A DNA stretch of 15,888 nt from NCBI GenBank assembly GCA_026986085.1, contig JALSPE010000038.1, forward strand, positions 1 to 15,888, read 5' to 3'. Under the pieces are notes generated by a model. That model was not told where the DNA came from. It saw only the letters and a program-made list of their open reading frames with translations, and did no database searches. Every line of letters starts with the position of its first letter. Position 1 is the stretch's first letter. Source of the DNA: Campylobacteraceae bacterium (lineage in GTDB: Bacteria > Campylobacterota > Campylobacteria > Campylobacterales > Sulfurovaceae). This document shows, one piece after another, positions 1 to 6,586 of this stretch. The position numbers and the translations under genes were made by a program.

Positions 1-723
1 TGTGCTAAATAGGCATAGTAAGGCAAATACAATGTTGCCTTCATACTCTAATGGCTCTCCTAGAGGTGTTGAGTCTGTTACTATTTTGTTACATCTTTTT
101 TGTAGAGGCTTTTCTTCCATAAAAATCTCTATTGTATTGCCGTAACTTTTACTCATTTTTGCACCATCAACTCCTGGAACGGTTGCTAACTCTTTTACAA
201 CCATAGCTTCTGGGATAGTAAAGATATCTCCATGCTCGTTGTTGAATTTAATTGCAATATCTCTTGTCATCTCCAAATGTTGGATTTGGTCTTTTCCTAC
301 TGGGATTTTTTGTGCATCATATAGCAAAATATCTGCAGCCATTAATACTGGGTAGCTAAAGAGTGCATGGTTTGGTGATAGACCTTTTGCTACTTTGTCT
401 TTATAGCTGTGGGCTCTCTCTAACAATCCAACTGGTGTATAGCGAGACAGTATCCAGTATAGCTCTAAAACTTCCTTTACTTGACTTTGCACCCAAAATA
501 CAGTTTTGTTTGGGTCAATTCCAAGTGATAAAAAATCTATTGCTGCTTCAATTGTATTTTGTTTTAAATCTTTTAATGGGACACTACCACTAAGTGCATG
601 GTAGTTTGGTATAAAGGCAAAAAGTTCATGCTCTTCTTGCTGTTTAATCATTTGAGTAATTGCTCCAAAATAGTTGCCTAAGTGTAGCTTTCCTGATGGT
701 TGAATTCCTGATAATACTCTCAT
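1..723 (-). CDS. trpS: Tryptophanyl-tRNA synthetase, N-terminal 241 residues (gene runs off the window)
   Basis: Class I aminoacyl-tRNA synthetase that charges tRNA-Trp with tryptophan using ATP in the cytoplasm. The protein begins MRVLSGIQPSGKLHLGNYFG, which holds the TrpS-type HIGH-equivalent signature (HLGN). Near residue 195 it carries the second ATP-binding signature KMSKS, preceded by VPGVDGA. The reading frame is open to base 1 and has no stop, so the last part of a protein that usually has about 320-330 residues lies outside the window. The ATG at 723 is two bases past the stop of der, and a GAGGAG ribosome binding site sits inside the last der codons. The two genes are therefore probably co-transcribed and translationally coupled. 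Family assignment is very secure. Confidence 0.97.
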   Translation of the reverse strand, partial: MRVLSGIQPSGKLHLGNYFGAITQMIKQQEEHELFAFIPNYHALSGSVPLKDLKQNTIEAAIDFLSLGIDPNKTVFWVQSQVKEVLELYWILSRYTPVGLLERAHSYKDKVAKGLSPNHALFSYPVLMAADILLYDAQKIPVGKDQIQHLEMTRDIAIKFNNEHGDIFTIPEAMVVKELATVPGVDGAKMSKSYGNTIEIFMEEKPLQKRCNKIVTDSTPLGEPLEYEGNIVFALLCLFST

Positions 724-725
724 TT

Positions 726-2108
726 TTACTCCTCGTCATCTTCTACGCGTTCACCGCGTTTTTGTGCTATTAATTCTATTGGAACACCTGTAAAGTCAAA
801 TTGCTCTCTTAAAAAGTTTGTTAAGTATCTTTTGTAACTAAAGTGTAAAAGATTTGGTTTGTTTACTACTAAAGCAATTCTTGGGTGTTTAGTTGCAAAT
901 TGTGTTGCAAATTTTATTTTAACTATTTGTCCATTATGGCTTGGAACATGGTGTCTTGATATTGCCATTTTTATTGCTTCGTTAAGTTTAGAAGTTGGTA
1001 TTCTAGCACTATAATTTTTATAAATATCTACAATAATATCTAAAATTTTTTGAACTCTTTGACCTGTTTTTGCAGAGATTGTAATAATTGGTGCGTAGTG
1101 TAGAAACTTTAACTCATCTCTGATATCATCTATCGCCTCTTTATACTCTTTTTCGCCTCTTATATCCCACTTGTTTATTACTATTAAAGCCCCCAATTTA
1201 TACTTATCTATTAATCCTGCTATTCTCTCATCTAATTCTGTTACGCCAGTTGTTGCATCAATTAGCAAAAGAGCTATATCAGCATCTTTTAACATATTTT
1301 CTGTTCTATTTAGGGCATATTTTTCTATACCTAAGATTTTACTTCTTCTTCTAATTCCTGCTGTATCTACAAATGTAATTTTATAATCTTTATACTCTAT
1401 AGCTTCATCTATTGGGTCAATGGTAGTTCCTGCGATATCACTAACTACAACTCTATCTTCTTTTATCAAAGAGTTTAATAAAGAGCTTTTTCCTGTGTTT
1501 ACTCTACCAATTATAGCAACTTTAAACTCTTTATCTTCTTCTTCATCCATCTTCTCATCGAGTAGTAGTTCAAGAGGCATCTCATCATCTTCTATTATTG
1601 TAGTTTGATTTACATTTGGTGGAATTAACCCCTCTAGCCACTTGTAAAATTGGTTTAAACCACGGTTGTGGCTCACAGAGATAGCAAAAATATTTTCTGC
1701 TCCAAATTCGCTAAATTCCCAAAATTTCTCTTGTATCTCTTTATCATTATCTATTTTATTTACTACTAGAGCTATTGGCTTATTTAAGCTTTGAAGCTCC
1801 CAAAATCTCTTTTTGTCTTCATCATTTGGAATTGTTTTTCCATCTACCATATAGACAATTATATCAGCATCTTTAGCTGCATCAATAGATTTATCTCCTA
1901 CTTTACTAAATAACTCACTGGTGTAATCTATTCCTCCAGTATCAAGCAATTCAAACTCTCTGTTTTCCAATAGAGTTACTATACCTTTTTTTACATCTCT
2001 TGTTGTTCCGCTAACATCAGATGTTATGGCATCTCTTCTCTTTAATAGACGGTTAAATAGTGAGCTTTTGCCCACATTTGGTTGTCCAACAATTGCAACT
2101 TTTTTCAT
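726..2108 (-). CDS. der: Ribosome biogenesis GTPase Der (EngA), two tandem G domains
   Basis: Essential double GTPase that acts in assembly of the large ribosomal subunit. Domain 1 shows a P-loop GQPNVGKS (residues 8-15), a SGTTRD switch I, DTGG (56-59) and NKID (117-120). An acidic linker (about 170-195) leads to domain 2 with GRVNTGKS (201-208), AGTTID, DTAG (248-251) and NKWD (312-315). The remaining ~100 residues fit the KH-like RNA-binding domain. At 460 residues the length is normal. The second P-loop departs mildly from the usual GxPNxGKS, but its catalytic GKS is intact. The gene is first of the der-trpS pair and has its own TATAAT box upstream. The start at 2108 begins directly with the first G-domain strand (MKKVAIVG), as expected. 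Confidence 0.97.
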   Translation of the reverse strand: MKKVAIVGQPNVGKSSLFNRLLKRRDAITSDVSGTTRDVKKGIVTLLENREFELLDTGGIDYTSELFSKVGDKSIDAAKDADIIVYMVDGKTIPNDEDKKRFWELQSLNKPIALVVNKIDNDKEIQEKFWEFSEFGAENIFAISVSHNRGLNQFYKWLEGLIPPNVNQTTIIEDDEMPLELLLDEKMDEEEDKEFKVAIIGRVNTGKSSLLNSLIKEDRVVVSDIAGTTIDPIDEAIEYKDYKITFVDTAGIRRRSKILGIEKYALNRTENMLKDADIALLLIDATTGVTELDERIAGLIDKYKLGALIVINKWDIRGEKEYKEAIDDIRDELKFLHYAPIITISAKTGQRVQKILDIIVDIYKNYSARIPTSKLNEAIKMAISRHHVPSHNGQIVKIKFATQFATKHPRIALVVNKPNLLHFSYKRYLTNFLREQFDFTGVPIELIAQKRGERVEDDEE

Positions 2109-2136
2109 AATTTATATCCATTTTTTTAATTTCGTA

Positions 2137-2142
2137 ATTATA
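2137..2142 (-). promoter_or_regulatory. Probable -10 box of the der-trpS promoter
   Basis: Reading the minus strand, a perfect TATAAT lies 28 bases upstream of the der ATG within the only intergenic region available. No convincing -35 element is seen at 16-18 bases. That is common for the vegetative sigma factor of Campylobacterota, where the -35 is poorly conserved. Prediction from sequence only. Confidence 0.55.
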
Positions 2143-2163
2143 CCTAAATTTTTCAAAATAATA

Positions 2164-2196
2164 TATATCACAAATTGTTCACAAAATAGTGATATA
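2164..2196. repeat. 8-base perfect inverted repeat in the divergent der / DUF3108 promoter region
   Basis: TATATCAC (2164-2171) and its exact complement GTGATATA (2189-2196) are separated by 17 bases. The right arm overlaps the TATAAT box of the rightward gene and the left arm lies upstream of the leftward der promoter. The geometry suits an operator for a dimeric regulator, but the region is so AT-rich that chance is a fair alternative. Only the TCAC/GTGA core carries real information. Confidence 0.3.
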
Positions 2197-2198
2197 AT
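2193..2198 (+). promoter_or_regulatory. Probable -10 box for the DUF3108 gene
   Basis: A perfect TATAAT lies 21 bases before the ATG at 2220, predicting a very short leader. The leader contains a purine-rich AAAAAAGG (2205-2212) that serves as the ribosome binding site seven bases before the start. A clear -35 element is not visible. Confidence 0.55.
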
Positions 2199-2219
2199 AC
2201 AAATAAAAAAGGTCAATCA

Positions 2220-2936
2220 ATGAAACTTATGTTATCTGTAGCCATATTGGGATCTATAATTTCGGCAGATATTTTGCATTATAAAGTTAAAGCCCCACTA
2301 TTTGGAACAATAGGGGAGGTAAATGTAAATTATACCATTGGCTCAAATTATAGTATTGATGCAAATATGAGGACATTTGGATTTGCAAAAAAGATATCTG
2401 GTAATCGTATTGAGAAGTATCACTCTGAGGGTAGAGTAGAGGGTAATATATATAAAGCTAGATATTTTAGACAAAACTATAGCTATAAAAATAAAAGAGG
2501 TTTTTTAGAGTATAAGTTTGATTATGCTTCGCAAACAATTACAAAATATAGAAAAAAGTGGAAAGATTCTAAAATAGTAGAGAATAAGAGTAGAAAGTTG
2601 GATTTTTTTACATATAATGACCTATTTTCGGTTTATCATAATATAGTTACACAATTAAGAGGTAAACCATCAGGAAGCTATAGAGTTCAGGTTGCAGGTA
2701 TGGAGAAGAGTGGAGGATATTTAACAATTAAAATACCACCTGTAAAAGTTCAGAAGAAAGAGGCAAGAAGCTTAGGTGTAAAAGGTGTTTGGATTTTTCA
2801 CATTATTACACATAGAAAAATAATGAAGAGTAAAAATGGTGAGATAATATTTGCTGTTGGAGATGATGGAGTAGCAAAAGGGGTTAGAGTTTTAAATACT
2901 GCTTATGTAAGTCATATTGATGCTATTTTAGATTGA
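2220..2936 (+). CDS. Exported DUF3108-family protein of unknown function
   Basis: The product of 238 residues starts with a short Sec signal peptide: Lys2, a hydrophobic core to about residue 14, and likely cleavage after Ala16 in IISA-D. The mature protein would therefore be periplasmic or outer-membrane associated. The rest is basic and tyrosine-rich with alternating beta-strand patterns. The segment NDLFSVYHNIVTQL followed by a GxYRVQVAG stretch resembles the centre of DUF3108 proteins. No cysteines or obvious catalytic motif are seen. The gene stands alone on the plus strand, divergent from der and convergent with the response regulator gene, with its own promoter and a downstream hairpin, so the neighbours do not suggest a pathway. 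The family call is by pattern recognition and moderately secure; the function is unknown. Confidence 0.65.
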   Translation: MKLMLSVAILGSIISADILHYKVKAPLFGTIGEVNVNYTIGSNYSIDANMRTFGFAKKISGNRIEKYHSEGRVEGNIYKARYFRQNYSYKNKRGFLEYKFDYASQTITKYRKKWKDSKIVENKSRKLDFFTYNDLFSVYHNIVTQLRGKPSGSYRVQVAGMEKSGGYLTIKIPPVKVQKKEARSLGVKGVWIFHIITHRKIMKSKNGEIIFAVGDDGVAKGVRVLNTAYVSHIDAILD

Positions 2937-2954
2937 TTTTATTTAAAAGTATAT

Positions 2955-2971
2955 AGGGGTTTGCTCCCCCT
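2955..2971. terminator. GC-rich hairpin between convergent genes, probable bidirectional terminator
   Basis: AGGGG (2955-2959) pairs with CCCCT (2967-2971) across a 7-base loop. It lies in the 55-base gap between the stop of the DUF3108 gene (2936) and the stop of the receiver gene (2992). It is the most G+C-rich spot in this AT-rich neighbourhood. Neither side has a long uninterrupted T-run, so termination efficiency is uncertain. Confidence 0.5.
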
Positions 2972-2991
2972 TGCGTATTAATATAGAGTTG

Positions 2992-3372
2992 TTATGCTTC
3001 TTGTGTCCAGTAGTTGATTTTTTTAAGAAGTTCATCCTCTTTAATTGGTTTAATTAAAACATCATCTGCTCCAAAGTTTATCATTTCAGATATTTTGCTA
3101 TCATCAGTTGTTAATATAATTACAGGAGTATTGCTATTTGCTTTTTGGCTTCTAAACTGTTTTAAGAAACCTTTTCCATCTAATATTGGCATTATAATAT
3201 CTAGTAGAACTAAATTTATATTTTTGTGTTTATTTATATATTCAAGAGCTTCAGCACCATTACTAGCTTCTGTTACCTCCTCTACTATATCTTTGTGGTG
3301 AGATAGCAGAGCTTTAATTAATTTTCTATTGATTGTGTCATCATCTACTAAGAGTATATTTAACTTATTCAT
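2992..3372 (-). CDS. Stand-alone response regulator receiver (CheY-like, single domain)
   Basis: A 126-residue protein consisting only of a receiver domain. All catalytic residues are visible: the acidic cluster DDD at 10-12, the phospho-acceptor Asp58 in LLDIIMP, the switch Thr88/Thr89 in ILTTDD, and Lys108 in LIKPI. There is no output domain, so it must signal by protein contact or act as a phosphate sink or shuttle. Its ATG lies inside the end of the hybrid kinase gene (8-base overlap), indicating translational coupling and a shared pathway. With the HPt protein encoded upstream of the kinase, it is the likely terminal receiver of a phosphorelay. That order of transfer is inference; the domain call is secure. 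Confidence 0.93.
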   Translation of the reverse strand: MNKLNILLVDDDTINRKLIKALLSHHKDIVEEVTEASNGAEALEYINKHKNINLVLLDIIMPILDGKGFLKQFRSQKANSNTPVIILTTDDSKISEMINFGADDVLIKPIKEDELLKKINYWTQEA

Positions 3373-6300
3373 CTATTTTCCTGATATTATTTATTATAGA
3401 TATAATCTCTTCTTTGTTGGTTAATTGCTTTATTGATTTTATAGATAAATCTTTAAAGTTTTCATTAGACTGAGGCTCTTCAGTTAAAACAATGCTTATA
3501 CTCTCTTTTTTTATAGTATCAATTAAATCGTTAGTAAGATAGTTTTCATCAGTAAATAATATATCATAATTACCACTTGATACTTTTGTTTTTAAATCTT
3601 CGCCATCTTCTAATATATCAAAATCTATATCTATAGATGCCATAAGTGTTGAGAGGATTTTATTACTAAGAGGGAATTTTTTTGCAATTAATACTCTCTT
3701 TTTAACACTCTTTATATCTTTTACTTTATCTATCTCTTTGATTTTATTTTTGTTATCTTCTGCACTCTTTTCTACTATAGTAGTTGTTTTTTCACTTTTG
3801 GTGCTATTTGTAGATGTTAGGTTCATATATGATTTTTTACTCAAAAATTTATGTAATATATAGAGTAGTTCAGACATCTCTATTGGTTTAGATATATACT
3901 CATCTAATCCTTCTTTAAGTAGTCTTTCTCTATCTCCTTTTAGAGCATTTGCTGTTAAAGCAATAATTGGAACAGGAGTTAAATTATTTTCAGCTTCATA
4001 TCGCTTAATAATTTTTGTTGCTTCAATTCCATCCATTATAGGCATTTGAATATCCATAAAGATTAAATCATAGTCGTTTTTATTTTTAAGCATATTGACT
4101 GCCTCTTGTCCATTATCTGCAACATCTATAGTTAATCCAAACCCTTTGAGGATATTAACAATTAACTTTTGATTAATTAAGTTATCTTCTGCAACTAATG
4201 CTTTAGCTTTATATTTAGCTTGAACTGTTGTGTCTGGTTCATCTTCAATATGTTCTAATTTAGCCAAATATTTAAGTGTAGATAAAAACTTATTAAAGCC
4301 AATAGGCTTAAATAGAATTCTCTCATTTGGCAGGGTGAAGTTATTTAAAGAGTTATTATTTGTAACTTTAGATACAATAATTAATTCATCTTTATTTATA
4401 ATTGGCAGCATATCTAAGATTTTATCATAATCTATATCAATATCAATTATGATATCTTTTTTACCTTTTGATTTAAATTCATCTAAAAGTTTTTTTAAGT
4501 CTGTATTATTTGAGAATGTTTTATAGTTTGCCCCATAATATTTTAGATAATTTGATATATATTTAGCTAATTTGTTATCTTTATCCTCTTGGTAAATTAA
4601 AATATTCAAATCTTTAAATTTACCTTTGTAATTTGAAGATGCTCCTTCTATCTCTTCTAAAGGTATTGTAAAGTGGAATGTTGAACCTACATTCTCTTTG
4701 CTTTCTACCTTTAACTCTCCACCTAAAAGCTCTATATACTGCTTGGTTATTGTTAAGCCTAAGCCTGTTCCACCATACTTACGGTTAATAGATGAATCTC
4801 CTTGCATAAATGGTTGGAAAATTCTCTCTAACTGCTGTTTGGACATACCTATACCACTATCTCTTACCGTAAATTCTATCCAAACTCTATTATCATCTTG
4901 AACTTTAAAACTCTTATTTATCTCAATATCAATTTCACCACCACTCTCTGTAAATTTGATAGCATTATTTAAAAGGTTGGTTAATATCTCTTTTAACTTA
5001 GTTGGGTCACCTTTTAATTTAGGGCTTATTTCTGGGTCTAAGAAATAGTTAAGCTCTATATCTTTATCAGAAGCTATTACAGCAAATGTATCAACTGCAC
5101 TATCAAACTCTTTAGCAGTATCAAATATTAGATGCTCTAACTCTACTCTATTGCTCTCTAATTTAGAGAGGTCTAATATATTATTTATAATATCTAATAG
5201 GTTATCTGAACTCTTTTCTATAATTTCAACATACTCTTTTTGTTCATCATTTAAGTTTGTGTTTTTAAGTAACTCTGCAAATCCAATAATACCATTCATA
5301 GGTGTTCTAATTTCGTGTGACATATTAGCTAAGAAGTAAGATTTTGCTTTGTTTGCTTCTATCGCTTCTATCTTGTCCTCTTTTGCAGATTCAATCATAG
5401 TTTCTAAGAATTGATAACCTTTTTTCATTCCATTTGATGTTTCGAAATCTATCTTGTTTATATCTTCTAATTCATCTTTTATGGTTGGGTCGGTTTCTCC
5501 TATCTTATTTACAGCTCTTTTTAGTGATTTTTCTAACTCTTTAGAGTTACTCTCTAGCTCTTTTGCCAATTTGTTTCCAAATATAATTAGTATAATAGAT
5601 ATTAGCAGTAAAAAGGCAAATAGTGCTACAAGCATAAGATACTTTTTAGAGTAGTTAGATATCTCTTGTTTGGCTTCATTATATATTATATTAGCTGTTT
5701 TATCATAAGTAGATATATATTTACTTAAAACTGTAAATAGCCTAAGTGTATCTGTATTATAGTTTCCACTTTTTGCATTTGTTATAATATTTTGATAAAC
5801 ATCAACAAATTTTTCTTTTACAGTGTTACTATATTGTGTATCTAAAAACTCTTGTAACTGTTTTGAAAGTTTTTTACTCTCTATCATATTTGGGTCAAAA
5901 AGCATAGCTTTTGAATGGTAAGATATCCATTCAGATAGCATTTTATTATCTACTATTTTTTTATTTTCTATACTATAGAGTAGAAAATCTCTAAGTAATC
6001 CTGTATATTCTTGACTAATATATAGATTTGATAGATTATTACTTACTCGATTTACATCACTGTTAAGAGAGAAACTATTTAGTTTTAAAAGTGTATTGAG
6101 TATTGGTTTAGTAAGTTTATTTGTGTAGTTATCTAACAACCCTTTATAGTTGTCTCTTGTATAGTTATTAATAGAGGCTCTTATTTTAGGTAACTCTTTA
6201 AGCTTTTGGTTTAGATTTGTATATATTTTTTTATTGATACCTATTGGTTCATTGGAGATAAAATCTTTAGTTAATAGAGAACCACTATCTACTATTAAGT

Positions 6301-6583
6301 GATTTTTATAGTTTTTAATAGCTCTATTTGTCTTTTGGATTTGTTTGTCTAAAAGCTCTTTTTGTTTTGTTTTACCAGATGAAAGATATAGTGCTGCTAT
6401 ACCTCTCTCTTGCCCTATCTCAATAAATACCTTATCTAGGTATTTATTATTCTTCATAATAGTTTTATAAGCTTTTGTCTTTTCATAATTTACATATGTA
6501 TTGTAAAAGAGATAAGTAGCTGCAACTACTAAGATAAGGGTTGGAAGAATAGTTATAAGTTTTAATTTACTCTTTAGCTTCAT
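3365..6583 (-). CDS. Membrane-bound hybrid sensor histidine kinase with NIT-type sensor and receiver domains
   Basis: A 1072-residue kinase. TM1 (about 9-27) and TM2 (about 315-337) enclose a helical periplasmic region whose start, GQERGIAALYLSSG (57-70), and later EYTGLLRDFLLYS segment match the NIT (nitrate/nitrite-sensing) family. A coiled linker leads to a HisKA domain with phospho-acceptor His423 (MSHEIRTP), then an HATPase domain with N box Asn540, G1 DSGIG (575-579) and G2 GGTGLGL (604-610). Residues ~658-775 form a degenerate receiver (acidic pair lost, Lys759 kept). Residues ~794-915 form a canonical receiver with Glu799/Asp800, Asp844, Thr877 and Lys899. Residues ~962-1072 look like a second degenerate receiver (Asp1012 kept, acidic pair replaced by AKK). 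There is no HPt domain; one is encoded by the preceding gene, whose stop is 3 bases away. A GGAG site precedes the ATG. The ligand is not established by sequence. Confidence 0.93.
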   Translation of the reverse strand: MKLKSKLKLITILPTLILVVAATYLFYNTYVNYEKTKAYKTIMKNNKYLDKVFIEIGQERGIAALYLSSGKTKQKELLDKQIQKTNRAIKNYKNHLIVDSGSLLTKDFISNEPIGINKKIYTNLNQKLKELPKIRASINNYTRDNYKGLLDNYTNKLTKPILNTLLKLNSFSLNSDVNRVSNNLSNLYISQEYTGLLRDFLLYSIENKKIVDNKMLSEWISYHSKAMLFDPNMIESKKLSKQLQEFLDTQYSNTVKEKFVDVYQNIITNAKSGNYNTDTLRLFTVLSKYISTYDKTANIIYNEAKQEISNYSKKYLMLVALFAFLLLISIILIIFGNKLAKELESNSKELEKSLKRAVNKIGETDPTIKDELEDINKIDFETSNGMKKGYQFLETMIESAKEDKIEAIEANKAKSYFLANMSHEIRTPMNGIIGFAELLKNTNLNDEQKEYVEIIEKSSDNLLDIINNILDLSKLESNRVELEHLIFDTAKEFDSAVDTFAVIASDKDIELNYFLDPEISPKLKGDPTKLKEILTNLLNNAIKFTESGGEIDIEINKSFKVQDDNRVWIEFTVRDSGIGMSKQQLERIFQPFMQGDSSINRKYGGTGLGLTITKQYIELLGGELKVESKENVGSTFHFTIPLEEIEGASSNYKGKFKDLNILIYQEDKDNKLAKYISNYLKYYGANYKTFSNNTDLKKLLDEFKSKGKKDIIIDIDIDYDKILDMLPIINKDELIIVSKVTNNNSLNNFTLPNERILFKPIGFNKFLSTLKYLAKLEHIEDEPDTTVQAKYKAKALVAEDNLINQKLIVNILKGFGLTIDVADNGQEAVNMLKNKNDYDLIFMDIQMPIMDGIEATKIIKRYEAENNLTPVPIIALTANALKGDRERLLKEGLDEYISKPIEMSELLYILHKFLSKKSYMNLTSTNSTKSEKTTTIVEKSAEDNKNKIKEIDKVKDIKSVKKRVLIAKKFPLSNKILSTLMASIDIDFDILEDGEDLKTKVSSGNYDILFTDENYLTNDLIDTIKKESISIVLTEEPQSNENFKDLSIKSIKQLTNKEEIISIINNIRKIDE

Positions 6584-6586
6584 TAT

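Noticed and set aside
363..593. Plus-strand frame of 76 codons opposite trpS
   Set aside because: Entirely antisense to a conserved tRNA synthetase gene, leucine-rich by complement, with no independent signals.
2955..2985. Structured RNA in the gap between the DUF3108 and receiver genes
   Set aside because: Only one short GC hairpin is present in 55 bases, which is explained by transcription termination of convergent genes.
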